From an uncultured Prochlorococcus sp. (GTDB taxonomy: Bacteria > Cyanobacteriota > Cyanobacteriia > PCC-6307 > Cyanobiaceae), in the NCBI GenBank assembly GCA_902594875.1, contig CACJNU010000006.1:1-64000 (forward strand): a stretch of DNA of 64,000 nt, in the 5' to 3' direction. A program made the translations under genes and the position numbers. This document shows, one piece after another, positions 29,147 through 39,946 of this stretch. Below the pieces are notes generated by a model that did not search any database, was not told the DNA's origin, and saw only the letters and a list, made by a program, of their open reading frames with translations. Each line of letters opens with the position of its first letter. The first letter of the stretch is position 1.

Positions 29147-29770
29147 ATGGTAATAGATCATCCAATTTTTTTGGAAAGCATCAGATTCATAAGATCTCAT
29201 TTATTAGCCAATGATCTTAATTATTTAGAAAAAAAAGTGTTAGAGAGATTAGTCCATACTTCAGGAGATTTTTCAGTTCAAAATCTTTTAAATTTCAGTG
29301 AAGGTGCTTGCGAAAAAGGGCTTCAGGCACTTAAAAATGGTGCTCCGATTTTAACTGATACTGATATGGCTGCAGCAGCAATAAAAACCATGGCAGAAAA
29401 TACCACTAGGAATAAAGTATTCACCGCTAGAATGTGGTTTGGAAAAAATAATCATACAAACTTAACTAAAACTGCATATGGCTTAACTGAAGGTTGGAAG
29501 GAGTTATCCGATATGAATTCTGGAAGTAAATCACCTATTGTAGTTATTGGCAGTTCGCCTACAGCGTTAACTTATTTAATTGATATTTTAAAAAATGCAA
29601 AAGATTTACCTAGTTTAATTATCGGAATGCCTGTTGGATTTATTGGAGTAGAAAAAAGCAAAAATAAACTAATTTCTACTGATCTTCCTAGAATTGTTCT
29701 GAATTCAACTAGAGGAGGTGCTGCCATGGCAGCTGCTGCGGTTAACGCCTTATTGAGGGAAACAATTTAA
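29147..29770 (+). CDS. cobH: Precorrin-8X methylmutase
   Basis: A 207-residue enzyme of corrin-ring synthesis that moves the methyl group from C-11 to C-12 of precorrin-8X to give hydrogenobyrinate (CobH) or the cobalt form (CbiC). The signature RLVHTSGDF with H37 as the catalytic histidine and GSSPTALTYLI are visible. Prochlorococcus makes pseudocobalamin, so the gene fits. It is divergent from holA by 58 bp and convergent with mutS. Confidence 0.95.
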   Translation: MVIDHPIFLESIRFIRSHLLANDLNYLEKKVLERLVHTSGDFSVQNLLNFSEGACEKGLQALKNGAPILTDTDMAAAAIKTMAENTTRNKVFTARMWFGKNNHTNLTKTAYGLTEGWKELSDMNSGSKSPIVVIGSSPTALTYLIDILKNAKDLPSLIIGMPVGFIGVEKSKNKLISTDLPRIVLNSTRGGAAMAAAAVNALLRETI

Positions 29771-29800
29771 AAGTATTTATTTTATAAAAATGTCAAAAAT

Positions 29801-32542
29801 TTACTTAATATCATAATTTAATTTGTTATTTTCTTCTAAAGAATTTAAAACTGATTTTGCTTTTTCTATAACTTCTTTTGGAACTCCTGCTAATTTAGCT
29901 GCTTCTATGCCATAGCTTTTGTTTGAGCCTCCTTTAACAATCCTATGGCTAAAAATTAGCTGATCTTTATTTTGCTCTACTAAAACTTGAAAATTTTGTA
30001 TATTCTTATTTGAATTTTTTAAATAATTAAGCTCATGATAGTGAGTAGCAAAAATGGTATTACATTGAATTTTTTTTGCAAGATATTCACTCACTGACCA
30101 AGCTATTGAAAGTCCATCAAAAGTAGATGTCCCTCTGCCTATCTCATCAAGTAAAACTAGTGACCTAGAAGTTGCCTGATTTAGAATTGATGCAGTTTCA
30201 GACATTTCTACCATAAATGTTGATTGTCCAGATGATTGATCATCAACTGCCCCAATTCTTGTGAAAATCCTATCTACAATCTTGATTTCAGCATTATTAG
30301 CAGGAACAAAGCTACCAATTTGTGTGAGAATTTGTATTAAACCAAGTTGTCTGATAAAGCAACTTTTTCCGCTTGCATTGGGACCGGTTAATATAATTAA
30401 TTTTTGATTATCCTCAAAAGAGATATCGTTTGCTACAAACTTTTTATCACTTAACAATTGCTCTACAATTGGATTTCTTCCTGCGTTAATTTTTGTACTA
30501 TTTTTTGTCGTTGAATCATTTATTGCTATTAATGAAGGTTTTATAAAATTGTTTTCTACTGCAGTAATTGATAAACCAAGTAGTGCATCAAGAGATGCTA
30601 TGGATTTTGCGATTGATCTTATTTGTTTTGTTTTTTCAGCAACTATAATTCTTAATTCGCAGAAAATTTCATATTCTTTTGATGAAGCTCTACTTTTTAT
30701 TTGGAAAATCTTATTTTCTTTATTTTTAATTTCTGAAGTGATATACCTTTCTTCATTGGTAAGTGTTTGCCTTTTGATCCAATGTTGTGGAGCTAAATTA
30801 ACTTTTGACTTATTTATAGAAATGTAATAACCAAAATTTTTATGAAATTGAATTTTTAGGTTTGAAATTTTGCTAATTTTCCTTTCCTTTAATTCCTCTC
30901 TGTTTAGCCACTCAGAGTAATCATCCATTAAATTTCGTAAACCATCTAATATATTGTCAACACCATCGTGGATCATGCCCCCTTCACTAATATTTAAAGG
31001 AGGATTTTCTACTAGTTTAAAACTTATAGTATCAGCTAATTCTAAGAGCCCTTCATCAATATTTTTTAATTGACCAGTCCAATCTGGGAGATCATATTTA
31101 AATAATTCAATTATCGATTTTAGTCTAGGCAATTTTTTTAAACCTTCAGCTATTGCAATTAAGTCTCTAGGACTTGCATGACCTGCACAAGCTCTACCTG
31201 CAAGTCTCTCCAAATCCCCCATTGCTCTTAGCAAATTTTGGGTATCTGTACGTAATTTTTTAGATTCAAGAAAGTTTGTAATTATATTTTGTCTTTTATA
31301 AATTTCATTAACGTTTAATAGTGGTGAATCTATCCACCTTCTTAAACACCTTGCACCCATGCAAGTATAAGTTCTATCAATACTCCATAATAGCGAACCT
31401 ACATAATTGTTTTCTCGTTGTGTATTTTTGATTTCTAAGTTTTTTTGAGTTTGATAATCAATAATTAATTTGTTGTGACCATATTGGATTTGTGGAAAGT
31501 CTAATGAGATTTTTAAAGAAGAATCTTTATCTAAATTTGAAGGATTAATTTTTTCTAAATAATTTAATAAACCTCCAAGTGATCTAGTTGCATTGTTTAA
31601 ATTTTTAAGTCCTATTCCCTCTAGGTTCGCAATTTGGAAATAATTTTTTATTAGATAATTTGCTTCATTAATTCCAAAATTAGTCTCTTGAGAAACAGTA
31701 TATGTAATTTGACTATTTCCTTTAATTAATAAATTTCTTACTGCATTGCTTCCTACAATGATTTCTGAAGAATCTAATTTAATAATTTCATCAAATAGTT
31801 TTGACAGAGATTGGCCTTCTAAAGTTATTAATTCTCCTGTACTTACATCAGCTTTTGATATACCCCATTCATAAGATTCATCTGAGTTTTCTTCTGATAA
31901 GTAAATAGCAGTAATCCAATTATTTTTCTTTGCTATTAACATCCCCTCTTCAATTACAGTTCCAGGAGTAATTATTCTTGTTATTCCTCTTTTAATTGGA
32001 GTCCCATAATTCCCAGAACTTTTTTCTAATTGATCGCATATAACCACAGAATAATTTTTTTTAATTAAATCAGCACAATATCTCTCCATTGCATGATGAG
32101 GAACCCCTGCCATAGGGATCTTACCAATCTCTTTGCCAGCATCTTTACTGGTAAGCGTTATTTCTAAAAGGTTAGATATTAATACAGCGTCCTCAAAAAA
32201 ACATTCAAAAAAATCTCCTAATCTATAAAGTAATAACCTATCCTTATTTTCTTCTTTCAGAGTTACATAATGCTTCATTACAGGAGTTAATTTCAGTTTT
32301 GAAACTGTTTTATAGCTATAAGATTCTTCATTGATGCAAACATTTTTATTATTTGAAATTAAATCAGTCTTGAATTTATTTATTAAATTAGTTGAATTTT
32401 TTCTTTGTCTGGGTCTTTTTTGCGATTCTTTTTTTAAATCTTCCAAAGATAAATCTTCTGGAATTTTTGTTATTTCTTTTTGTTCATTATTATCATTACC
32501 AATCGTAAATAAATTCTTTTGAATTATCGTATCTTCTTGCAT
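29801..32542 (-). CDS. mutS: DNA mismatch repair protein MutS
   Basis: 913 residues. A basic, low-complexity N-terminal extension of about 80 residues precedes the mismatch-recognition domain, where [13 protein letters not shown] keeps the intercalating Phe (F111) and Glu (E113). Walker A GPNASGKS is near residue 720 and is followed by [10 protein letters not shown] and [16 protein letters not shown], so the ATPase is intact. Length is slightly above the ~850-870 of most MutS1 because of the extension. It is divergent from psbZ, with a 141 bp spacer. Confidence 0.96.
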   Translation of the reverse strand: MQEDTIIQKNLFTIGNDNNEQKEITKIPEDLSLEDLKKESQKRPRQRKNSTNLINKFKTDLISNNKNVCINEESYSYKTVSKLKLTPVMKHYVTLKEENKDRLLLYRLGDFFECFFEDAVLISNLLEITLTSKDAGKEIGKIPMAGVPHHAMERYCADLIKKNYSVVICDQLEKSSGNYGTPIKRGITRIITPGTVIEEGMLIAKKNNWITAIYLSEENSDESYEWGISKADVSTGELITLEGQSLSKLFDEIIKLDSSEIIVGSNAVRNLLIKGNSQITYTVSQETNFGINEANYLIKNYFQIANLEGIGLKNLNNATRSLGGLLNYLEKINPSNLDKDSSLKISLDFPQIQYGHNKLIIDYQTQKNLEIKNTQRENNYVGSLLWSIDRTYTCMGARCLRRWIDSPLLNVNEIYKRQNIITNFLESKKLRTDTQNLLRAMGDLERLAGRACAGHASPRDLIAIAEGLKKLPRLKSIIELFKYDLPDWTGQLKNIDEGLLELADTISFKLVENPPLNISEGGMIHDGVDNILDGLRNLMDDYSEWLNREELKERKISKISNLKIQFHKNFGYYISINKSKVNLAPQHWIKRQTLTNEERYITSEIKNKENKIFQIKSRASSKEYEIFCELRIIVAEKTKQIRSIAKSIASLDALLGLSITAVENNFIKPSLIAINDSTTKNSTKINAGRNPIVEQLLSDKKFVANDISFEDNQKLIILTGPNASGKSCFIRQLGLIQILTQIGSFVPANNAEIKIVDRIFTRIGAVDDQSSGQSTFMVEMSETASILNQATSRSLVLLDEIGRGTSTFDGLSIAWSVSEYLAKKIQCNTIFATHYHELNYLKNSNKNIQNFQVLVEQNKDQLIFSHRIVKGGSNKSYGIEAAKLAGVPKEVIEKAKSVLNSLEENNKLNYDIK

Positions 32543-32683
32543 ACTTTTTTAATTCCTAAATAGATATTAGGTAGAAATTTTTTTTTTGCATTTAAAGTGG
32601 CTAAAGTATGTAAATTTTCTCTAAAAATTCTCATTTCCATGAGATTATAGTATTTATAATATTTCAAAACCTAAGACTGAATT

Positions 32684-32881
32684 ATGCAGGCTGTTAACTT
32701 TTTCTTCGTAAATGCTCTATTATTTGCTTCTTTAATTGCAGTAGTTGGAGTACCTGTTTTATATGTGACTCAACCTTCTACTGAGGAAGGACAGCGAGAA
32801 AGTAGGAGAAAAATTTATTCTATTGCTGCTGTTTGGGTTGTTTTGGTTTTTGTTACAGGGATAGTTTCTTCATTAGTTTGA
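32684..32881 (+). CDS. psbZ: Photosystem II reaction centre protein Z
   Basis: A 65-residue, two-membrane-span thylakoid protein (Ycf9). Helix 1 is about residues 5-27 (FFFVNALLFASLIAVVGVPV) and helix 2 about 44-64. A charged connector (EEGQRESRRK) lies between them, and LIAVVGVPVLYVTQPS is the family mark. It sits at the PSII core/CP43 edge. A TATAAT box at 32655-32660 could serve as its -10, but such boxes are frequent in this AT-rich DNA. It is followed by ribH after 49 bp. Confidence 0.93.
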   Translation: MQAVNFFFVNALLFASLIAVVGVPVLYVTQPSTEEGQRESRRKIYSIAAVWVVLVFVTGIVSSLV

Positions 32882-32930
32882 ACTTAATACCTTTTCGTGA
32901 GAGTCTATTAATATATCTAACTAAAACTTA

Positions 32931-33407
32931 ATGGCTATTTTTGAGGGTTCTTTTACTAATGCCTCTACTTTAAAAGTTGGGATTGTAATAGCAAGATTTA
33001 ATGATTTAATTACAAATAAAATTCTATCTGGTTGTCTTGATTGTTTAAAAAGACATGGTTTAGATACTTCAGAATTAAGCGATCAAGTAGATATAGTTTG
33101 GGTTCCTGGTTCATTCGAATTGCCAATCGCAGCTAAAACCCTCATGAAAAAAAAGAGTTATGACGTTGTAATTGCTCTTGGGGCTGTGATCCGTGGTGAA
33201 ACTTCCCACTATGATGTAGTTATATCTGAGGCGAGCAAAGGTATTTCGCAAGTTTCAAATGAAAATAATGTTCCAATTATTTTTGGAGTTTTAACTACTG
33301 ATACTATGCAGCAGGCTTTAGAAAGAGCAGGGATTAAAAATAATCTTGGTTGGAATTATGCTTTACAAGCAATTGAGATGGGATCCTTAATTAAAAATTT
33401 ACATTAA
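32931..33407 (+). CDS. ribH: 6,7-dimethyl-8-ribityllumazine synthase
   Basis: A 158-residue enzyme for the penultimate riboflavin step, condensing a ribityl-aminouracil with dihydroxybutanone phosphate. Motifs [37 protein letters not shown] (catalytic H93) and GVLTTDT are all present. Normal length and start. It lies between psbZ and tRNA-Gly. Confidence 0.97.
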   Translation: MAIFEGSFTNASTLKVGIVIARFNDLITNKILSGCLDCLKRHGLDTSELSDQVDIVWVPGSFELPIAAKTLMKKKSYDVVIALGAVIRGETSHYDVVISEASKGISQVSNENNVPIIFGVLTTDTMQQALERAGIKNNLGWNYALQAIEMGSLIKNLH

Positions 33408-33469
33408 TTGAAAAAAATTTAATTATTTTTATCATTGATCCCTTCTTTGAGATAAAATAAAAAAGTTAT

Positions 33470-33540
33470 GCGGATGTAGCTCAGTGGTAGAGCATCTCCT
33501 TGCCAAGGAGAATGTCGAGAGTTCGAATCTCTTCATCCGC
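33470..33540 (+). tRNA. tRNA-Gly(GCC)
   Basis: A 71-nt cloverleaf. The acceptor GCGGATG pairs with CATCCGC and the D-arm is GCTC-AGTGGTA-GAGC. The anticodon stem TCTCC/GGAGA closes the loop TTGCCAA, giving anticodon GCC, and the T-arm carries the TTCGAAT loop. The terminal CCA is not encoded. It lies in the plus orientation between ribH and the NTF2-like gene. Confidence 0.98.
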
Positions 33541-33586
33541 TTTTAATGTTTGTATCTTTTAGAATATTTCTAACAATAATTTCGTA

Positions 33587-34018
33587 ATGACAAGAGTAAT
33601 TTCTATTGAGGATTTAAAGGGATTATTTACTAAACCTTATGGTACAGATGCACCAACAAAACAAAAATGGGCTGAATTTTATAATGAAAATGTTATTTTT
33701 ACAGATCCAACTCAAGAAACAGAGGGCTTAGATTCTTATGTTAAAGCTCAAGATAAGCTAGTTAAAAGATGTGATGATGTTTTTTTAGAAACTCATGCAA
33801 TTTCCATAACTGGGGATTGTGGATTTGTTGAATGGACAATGGGTTTAAAAATTATGGGTAAAGAATTTATTTATCCTGGAACTACTCGTTTATTATTTGG
33901 TGAAAATGGATTAATTAAAGAGCATAGAGATTACTTTGATTTTTGTGGTCCAACTTTTGGACCAGTGCCTATTTTAGGACCTTTTATAAGATGGCTTTAC
34001 AGTAAATTTGTATCTTGA
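33587..34018 (+). CDS. NTF2-like (SnoaL/ketosteroid-isomerase fold) protein
   Basis: 143 residues. The pattern of an N-terminal helix, WAEFYNENVIFTDPTQETEG and a mixed beta-sheet ending in IKEHRDYFDF is characteristic of the NTF2-like cone fold. FTDPTQ and EHRDYFD line the pocket in polyketide-cyclase-like members. No catalytic pair can be assigned, so it may be a small-molecule binder or isomerase of unknown substrate. It follows the tRNA by 46 bp and has the same AT-rich character as its neighbours. It is convergent with the GNAT gene. Confidence 0.75.
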   Translation: MTRVISIEDLKGLFTKPYGTDAPTKQKWAEFYNENVIFTDPTQETEGLDSYVKAQDKLVKRCDDVFLETHAISITGDCGFVEWTMGLKIMGKEFIYPGTTRLLFGENGLIKEHRDYFDFCGPTFGPVPILGPFIRWLYSKFVS

Positions 34019-34045
34019 TTTTGTTTTTATTACAAACAAAGTGCT

Positions 34046-34501
34046 TTATATTTCAAGAATTAATAAATTTTGAGAGGTAACTTCTTTAAAATCAAATTGA
34101 GAATAAAACAATTTTTTATTTGTTGTCATTAAATATATTTTTTTTGTATTTTTAATTTTTTTAGAAGATAAAATATTTTTTACAATTAATGTTCCAAAAC
34201 CTTTGCCTTGGTGATTTTGATCAATAACAATATCCCAAAGCACTCCGCGGTAAATCCCATCGGTTAAAGCTCTACCAAAACCAACAATTTCCCTGTCAAC
34301 CCAAAGACTTATTACGACATCACTGTTAGCAAGACATTTTTTTAGATCATTAATTGTTCTATTTTTTGCCCAGAAAGCATTGTTATCTAGTAATTTTTGT
34401 AGCTTAATTAATCCTTTTGTTGGTTTAAGATTAGGACCTAATCCAAAAACCCTTAATCCTAAGGCTCCTTTACCATGTTTGATTAGAGATATTTCTTTCA
34501 T
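34046..34501 (-). CDS. GNAT family N-acetyltransferase
   Basis: 151 residues. The acetyl-CoA binding motif A is seen as LWDIVIDQNHQGKGFGTLIV (V-x-x-x-x-QGKG-x-G), with a motif-B-like C-terminus (NTKKIYLMTTNKKLFYSQFD). The substrate is not deducible. It stands alone, divergent from secA by 174 bp; that spacer contains no RNA structure I can identify. Confidence 0.85.
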   Translation of the reverse strand: MKEISLIKHGKGALGLRVFGLGPNLKPTKGLIKLQKLLDNNAFWAKNRTINDLKKCLANSDVVISLWVDREIVGFGRALTDGIYRGVLWDIVIDQNHQGKGFGTLIVKNILSSKKIKNTKKIYLMTTNKKLFYSQFDFKEVTSQNLLILEI

Positions 34502-34675
34502 TTATTAAAAAGATTTTTGAAAATGACGTCAGTTAGGTTATTTTTGTGACTTTAATCTAAATACCTTAATCGATCTTTTCTATATAAATAAAGAGATAAT
34601 AGCTTTCTTCATTCTGTTGTAACGCACTAATTTATAATGTTTGTAATAAGATGAATTTTTTAAGGACTTTGACTT

Positions 34676-37507
34676 ATGCTAAAACTTTTGTTGGGAGATC
34701 CGAATACACGAAAGTTAAAGCGCTATCAACCAATAGTGGAAGAGATAAATTTTTTAGAAGAAGAAATTTCTCAATTGACTGATGAAGAGCTTAGAAAAGA
34801 AACTCAAAATCTTAAATCAGATATTTCAGCAGAATTAGATTTTAATAAACAAAAAGAACTCCTAGAAGAATTTCTTCCTAAAGCTTTTGCAATTGTAAGA
34901 GAAGCAAGTAAACGTGTTCTTGATATGAGACACTTTGATGTTCAGTTAATAGGCGGGATGGTTTTAAATGAGTGTCAAATTGCTGAGATGAAGACTGGAG
35001 AGGGAAAAACTCTTGTCGCAACTTTACCTTGTTATTTGAATGCTCTTACGGGGAAAGGAGTTCATGTTGTTACTGTAAATGATTATCTTGCTAGAAGGGA
35101 TGCAGAGTGGATGGGACAAGTTCATCGTTTTTTAGGTTTATCCGTAGGGTTGATTCAGCAAGACATGAATCCAGTTGAGAGAAAGAAAAATTATGATTGT
35201 GATATAACTTATGCCACAAATTCAGAATTAGGATTTGATTATTTAAGAGATAATATGGCTACCGATATTAGTGAAGTAGTTCAAAGAAAATTTAATTACT
35301 GCGTCATTGATGAGGTTGATTCAATATTAATTGATGAAGCAAGAACGCCTCTAATCATTTCTGGCCAAGTTGAAAGACCTCAAGAAAAATATCAAAAAGC
35401 TGCAGAATTATCTTTGGCATTAGTCAAAGCAAAAGAATTAAGTAAAGATGGTATTGATCCAGAAGGCGATTATGAAGTTGATGAAAAACAAAGAAGTTGT
35501 ATCTTAACTGATCAGGGTTTTGCAAAATGTGAAGAGTATTTGGGAGTTAATGATTTATATAATCCTCAAGATCCTTGGGCGCATTACATAACTAATGCTT
35601 TAAAAGCTAAAGAATTATTTATTAAAGATGTGAATTATATTATTAAGAACGATGAGGCTGTAATAGTTGATGAATTTACTGGTAGGGTAATGCCAGGAAG
35701 ACGTTGGAGTGATGGACAACATCAGGCAATAGAAGCAAAAGAGAGTCTTAAAATTCAGCCGGAGACTCAAACATTAGCATCCATAACTTATCAGAATTTT
35801 TTCCTGTTATATCCTGGTTTAGCAGGAATGACGGGAACTGCAAAGACTGAGGAAGTTGAATTTGAAAAAACTTATAAATTAGAATCAACAGTTATACCGA
35901 CAAATCAGATAAGAAAGAGACAAGATTGGTCTGATCAAGTATTTAAGACAGAGATTGGTAAATGGAAAGCCGTTGCTAAAGAAACTGCACAAATTCATAG
36001 AGATGGTAGACCTGTTTTAGTTGGTACAACAAGTGTTGAAAAAAGTGAATTATTAAGTTCACTTTTATCTGAAGAAAAAATCCCACATAATTTGTTAAAT
36101 GCTAAGCCAGAGAATGTTGAACGTGAGGCAGAAATTATTGCTCAGGCAGGAAGAGCAGGGGCTGTTACTATTGCGACTAATATGGCTGGAAGAGGAACAG
36201 ATATAATTCTTGGCGGTAATAGTGACTATATGGCAAGGCTTAAATTAAAAGAAATTTTAATTCCTTTGTTAGTCAAGCCTGATAATGAGCATAAGCCACC
36301 AATACCGAAACAAAGAAATTCAAAATCTAAGGGTGGTTTTTCTACAAAATCTGGTTCAAATTTGAAAAAGAACATTTCAAATTCTTCAACAAGTCTTTTC
36401 CCTTGCAAACTAGATGAAGGAATTGAAAAGAAACTCTCACTTTTATCTGTTGAACTTGTTAAAAACTGGGGAGATAGACAACTTTCTGTCTTGGAGCTTG
36501 ATGACAGGATAGCTACAGCTGCAGAAAAAGCACCAACTGATGATAATTTGATAAAGCTTTTAAGAGAATCTTTGTCGGATGTAAAAAAAGAATATGAAAA
36601 AGTTTTGATACATGAAGAAAAAAAAGTAAGAGAAGCTGGCGGTTTACATGTCATTGGCACTGAGAGACATGAATCGAGAAGAGTGGATAATCAACTTAGA
36701 GGAAGAGCAGGAAGACAAGGTGATCTTGGAAGTACAAGATTCTTTTTATCGTTAGATGATAATTTATTAAGGATTTTTGGAGGTGATAGGGTAGCAAATC
36801 TAATGAATGCTTTTAGGGTTGATGAAGATATGCCTATTGAATCAGGAATGCTTACTAGGTCTCTAGAAAGTGCTCAAAAGAAAGTTGAAACATACTATTA
36901 CGATATTAGAAAACAAGTTTTTGAATACGATGAGGTAATGAACAATCAAAGAAAAGCAGTTTATGGCGAAAGACTAAGAGTATTGAAAGGAAGTGATTTA
37001 AAGAGACAAGTAATAGGATATGGAGAAAGGACTATGATTGAAATTGTAGATGCTTATATTAATCCTGATCTTCCTCCTGAAGAATGGAATTTTGATCAAT
37101 TAATTTCAAAAGTCAAAGAATTTATATATTTATTAGATGATCTTAAATCTGATGATATTAACTTACTGTCAATAGAAGAATTAAAAAACTATCTTCAAGA
37201 GCAGTTACGAATAGCTTATGATTTAAAAGAATCACAAATAGAAAAGATTCGTCCAGGATTAATGAGAGAAGCAGAAAGATTTTTCATTTTGCAGCAAATC
37301 GATAATTTATGGCGAGAACATCTTCAATCCATGGATTCCTTGAGGGAATCAGTCGGATTGAGAGGTTATGGTCAAAAAGATCCATTAATCGAATATAAAA
37401 ACGAAGGATATGACATGTTTCTCGAAATGATGACTAATATGAGACGAAATGTTATTTATTCAATGTTTATGTTTCAACCTAAAACTGATGTTAATGAAAA
37501 AAATTAG
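34676..37507 (+). CDS. secA: Preprotein translocase ATPase SecA
   Basis: 943 residues. Walker [15 protein letters not shown] lies near residue 105, the DEAD-box helicase II region [15 protein letters not shown] follows, and [14 protein letters not shown] is in NBD2. A basic, Ser-rich low-complexity insert (about residues 540-580) interrupts NBD2, as in other cyanobacteria. The protein ends after the C-terminal helical wing with no CxCxSG...CH zinc motif, consistent with lack of SecB. It drives export across plasma and thylakoid membranes. It is convergent with cysE, 8 bp apart. Confidence 0.97.
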   Translation: MLKLLLGDPNTRKLKRYQPIVEEINFLEEEISQLTDEELRKETQNLKSDISAELDFNKQKELLEEFLPKAFAIVREASKRVLDMRHFDVQLIGGMVLNECQIAEMKTGEGKTLVATLPCYLNALTGKGVHVVTVNDYLARRDAEWMGQVHRFLGLSVGLIQQDMNPVERKKNYDCDITYATNSELGFDYLRDNMATDISEVVQRKFNYCVIDEVDSILIDEARTPLIISGQVERPQEKYQKAAELSLALVKAKELSKDGIDPEGDYEVDEKQRSCILTDQGFAKCEEYLGVNDLYNPQDPWAHYITNALKAKELFIKDVNYIIKNDEAVIVDEFTGRVMPGRRWSDGQHQAIEAKESLKIQPETQTLASITYQNFFLLYPGLAGMTGTAKTEEVEFEKTYKLESTVIPTNQIRKRQDWSDQVFKTEIGKWKAVAKETAQIHRDGRPVLVGTTSVEKSELLSSLLSEEKIPHNLLNAKPENVEREAEIIAQAGRAGAVTIATNMAGRGTDIILGGNSDYMARLKLKEILIPLLVKPDNEHKPPIPKQRNSKSKGGFSTKSGSNLKKNISNSSTSLFPCKLDEGIEKKLSLLSVELVKNWGDRQLSVLELDDRIATAAEKAPTDDNLIKLLRESLSDVKKEYEKVLIHEEKKVREAGGLHVIGTERHESRRVDNQLRGRAGRQGDLGSTRFFLSLDDNLLRIFGGDRVANLMNAFRVDEDMPIESGMLTRSLESAQKKVETYYYDIRKQVFEYDEVMNNQRKAVYGERLRVLKGSDLKRQVIGYGERTMIEIVDAYINPDLPPEEWNFDQLISKVKEFIYLLDDLKSDDINLLSIEELKNYLQEQLRIAYDLKESQIEKIRPGLMREAERFFILQQIDNLWREHLQSMDSLRESVGLRGYGQKDPLIEYKNEGYDMFLEMMTNMRRNVIYSMFMFQPKTDVNEKN

Positions 37508-37515
37508 ATAAACAT

Positions 37516-38250
37516 TTAATCATCTCCAAGAAATTCTATTATTTCCTTGTCTTTAAGATTTTGAGCGTCACCCAATTTAGAAATATCAATTGATTCTGAA
37601 TTAACTAAACATTGAAGAGTTTTTTGTAATTTTAGAATCTCATTTTCGAGAAAGTCTATTCTGTCCATTAAGTTTTTTATCACATTAGCTTCTGCATCTG
37701 GCAAAGCAGAGTGAGCTAATGGGTTTACCTTAACACCACTTTGATGAACGACTCTGCCAGGAACTCCAACCACTGTACTGTTTCCTTCAACATTGCGAAC
37801 AACAACTGAACCTGCACCAATACGAGTATTAGATCCTACTGTGATGGATCCAAGAACTTTTGCACCTGCTCCAACTACAACATTTTCCATCAAGGTGGGA
37901 TGTCTTTTCCCATGACTTTTACCAGTTCCTCCTAATGTAACTCCCTGATATAGAAGGCAGTTATTTCCTATTTCAGCTGTTTCTCCAATTACAACTCCCA
38001 TTCCATGATCTATGAAAACACGTTTACCAATTTTAGCTCCAGGATGTATTTCAATTCCTGTTAATAATCTATTTGTATGACTTAATAAGCGGGGAATTAA
38101 AGGAATTTTTAATTGCCATAATTTATGCGTAAACCTATGTATAACTATTGATTGAAAGCCCGGGTAGCAAAGAAATATCTCTACTATTCCTCTTGCGGCG
38201 GGATCTCTCTCTCTGATAATTTCAATGTCTGATTTTAAAGTTCTTAGCAT
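37516..38250 (-). CDS. cysE: Serine O-acetyltransferase
   Basis: 244 residues. A left-handed beta-helix acetyltransferase that makes O-acetylserine for cysteine synthesis. Hexapeptide repeats cover about residues 66-170 (IEIHPGAKIGKRVFIDHGMG, IGETAEIGNN, LGGTGKSHGKRHP), with catalytic His in IDHGMG. The N-terminal RERDPAARG is the usual cyanobacterial/plant-type start. A C-terminal extension of about 60 residues is helical. It is 6 bp downstream of a GntR-family gene, so the two are very likely co-transcribed. Confidence 0.95.
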   Translation of the reverse strand: MLRTLKSDIEIIRERDPAARGIVEIFLCYPGFQSIVIHRFTHKLWQLKIPLIPRLLSHTNRLLTGIEIHPGAKIGKRVFIDHGMGVVIGETAEIGNNCLLYQGVTLGGTGKSHGKRHPTLMENVVVGAGAKVLGSITVGSNTRIGAGSVVVRNVEGNSTVVGVPGRVVHQSGVKVNPLAHSALPDAEANVIKNLMDRIDFLENEILKLQKTLQCLVNSESIDISKLGDAQNLKDKEIIEFLGDD

Positions 38251-38256
38251 CTTGGT

Positions 38257-39243
38257 TTAATTAATGACACCTATTTCTTTTTTTAATTGATTTATTGTTT
38301 CGATACTTAAGTAATTTTTAGCACAAATTATTTGAGGTAATCTCATCAATTGAGAACGATTGTTTAATAATGTTTTTTCTACAACTGATAGACTAGGTCC
38401 ATCACACACTATATGGTTCGAAGCCTTTAAAAGTGATAGTAATCTACTGTTGTTGTCTGAGACTGCCGTCATAAGCATTAATTCACCACCTCGCATGCTG
38501 TGTATAATAACCTCAGCAGCTCTCAACAAACCAGGACTTATGCTTACAATCCCTACACAACTTCCAGTATTTAATTCTTTGATGATTTTCAATTCTTTTT
38601 GAAAGTCGCTTAAGTCAACTGCAATAGCGCGCACACCATGTTGCTTAGCAACTTTTTCTAAAGGCTGTATAAAGTATCTGCTTGTGACAATCGTACCATT
38701 ATTTGAATTACTCAAAACTTTTTCTAATTCTTCCATAGGGACAACTTCTACAGGGACATTTACAGTTGGAGAAAGGTCTTCTGCTATTAACATAGAAGCA
38801 CCAATATCCTCTCTAGGAGTACTGACTATTATTCTTGATCCACATTTAATACGCCAATCAATTTCATTAGTCAATATATCTCTCGTTTCTTGTAAAGTGC
38901 ATCCAAGATTTATTAAGTTGTCAATAACCTTCTTTGCTTCTTGATCTGGTAGTTTTCTGATTTTTTCTTTTGAGTAAATCGATTTTTTAAATTCTCTTTT
39001 AGTAAGATTATCTCTTACGTAGATACCTGATCCAGCTATTGCCTCAACAACTCCATCTATTTCTAGTTGTCTGTATACTTTGCTTATAGTATTTCGATGC
39101 AGTCCAGTCTGCATTGCAAGTTGCCTTGTACTGGGAAGTCTGTGACCAGGAGGATAATGCCTTGCTGCAATAGCAAAACAAATTTGATTATATAGTTGAG
39201 TAGATGCTGGGATATCACTTTCTTGTTGAATATGGAATCTCAC
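38257..39243 (-). CDS. GntR-family transcriptional regulator
   Basis: 328 residues. The N-terminal winged helix (residues about 5-75) has the GntR signature ASTQLYNQICFAIAARHYPP and STRQLAMQTGLHRNTISKVY. The C-terminal part of about 220 residues looks like a ligand-binding domain with periplasmic-binding-protein-like segments. It lacks the aminotransferase domain of MocR regulators. It is 6 bp upstream of cysE, so regulation of sulfur/serine metabolism is a plausible inference, but the effector is unknown. Confidence 0.88.
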   Translation of the reverse strand: MRFHIQQESDIPASTQLYNQICFAIAARHYPPGHRLPSTRQLAMQTGLHRNTISKVYRQLEIDGVVEAIAGSGIYVRDNLTKREFKKSIYSKEKIRKLPDQEAKKVIDNLINLGCTLQETRDILTNEIDWRIKCGSRIIVSTPREDIGASMLIAEDLSPTVNVPVEVVPMEELEKVLSNSNNGTIVTSRYFIQPLEKVAKQHGVRAIAVDLSDFQKELKIIKELNTGSCVGIVSISPGLLRAAEVIIHSMRGGELMLMTAVSDNNSRLLSLLKASNHIVCDGPSLSVVEKTLLNNRSQLMRLPQIICAKNYLSIETINQLKKEIGVIN

Positions 39244-39321
39244 TTTCTAAAAACCTTGACTAATTTATTTTTGACAATAGTGACACTTTAACATTTGTCA
39301 TATTTTTTTGATAACAATTTT

Positions 39322-39894
39322 TCACCCATCATCTTTTTTAATAAGAGGAGTTTTTCTAGGGCTTAAAAACATAATCATGTTTCTCCCTTCTCTTTTTGGT
39401 TTTTGTTGAACTTCTGATTGCTCTTCTAAATCATTAGCCATTTTCAAAAGAAGTGTTTCAGCCAAATTTGAGTGTTGAATTTCTCTACCTCTAAAAATTA
39501 CAGTACATTTTACTTTGTCTCCCGATTTTAAAAATTTAGTAGCTTGACCTATTCGCACATCATAATCATGTTTATCAATTTTATACCTCATTTTTACTTC
39601 TTTAACTTCTGTTTGATGCGATTTTTTCTTTGCTTCTTTAGCTTTCTTCTCTTGTTCAAATTTGTATTTTCCGTAGTTCATAATTCTACAAACAGGAGGA
39701 TTTGCTTTTTCGCTTACCAAAACTAAATCAAGTTCTCTTTGAGATGCTATTTCTAATGCTTTTAATCTGTCTATGACACCTAGTTGTTTTCCATCTGAAT
39801 CAACAACTCTCAATTGAGGGTATTTTATTCTTTCATTTATATTTGGTAGCTCTCTAACTGGAGCTCGGCGGTCAAAGCGTGGGCGTGGGGGCAT
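39322..39894 (-). CDS. infC: Translation initiation factor IF-3
   Basis: 190 residues. The N-terminal domain ([20 protein letters not shown]) is joined by a Lys-rich helix ([18 protein letters not shown]) to the C-terminal domain ([28 protein letters not shown]). It is an ordinary ATG start, not the AUU used for autoregulation in E. coli. It is separated from rpmI-rplT by 30 kb and lies 52 bp downstream of miaA. Confidence 0.97.
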   Translation of the reverse strand: MPPRPRFDRRAPVRELPNINERIKYPQLRVVDSDGKQLGVIDRLKALEIASQRELDLVLVSEKANPPVCRIMNYGKYKFEQEKKAKEAKKKSHQTEVKEVKMRYKIDKHDYDVRIGQATKFLKSGDKVKCTVIFRGREIQHSNLAETLLLKMANDLEEQSEVQQKPKREGRNMIMFLSPRKTPLIKKDDG

Positions 39895-39946
39895 TCAGTT
39901 AATTTAACAATTTGGTTGGATGATGAAAAAATCTATCTTTATAAAG

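Noticed and set aside
33470-34018. tRNA-Gly followed by an unassigned gene as a genomic-island attachment site.
   Set aside because: No integrase, no repeated tRNA 3' end downstream, and the flanking genes are ordinary core genes.
34600-34660. TTGTAAC and TTGTAAT upstream of secA as a possible RpaB HLR1 site.
   Set aside because: The half-sites are about 20 bp apart rather than the short spacing of HLR1, and such words are frequent in AT-rich spacers.
36226-36660. 144-codon minus-strand frame inside secA.
   Set aside because: It is a shadow of secA, has Ser/Phe-rich composition from the Lys/Glu-rich sense strand, and no start context.
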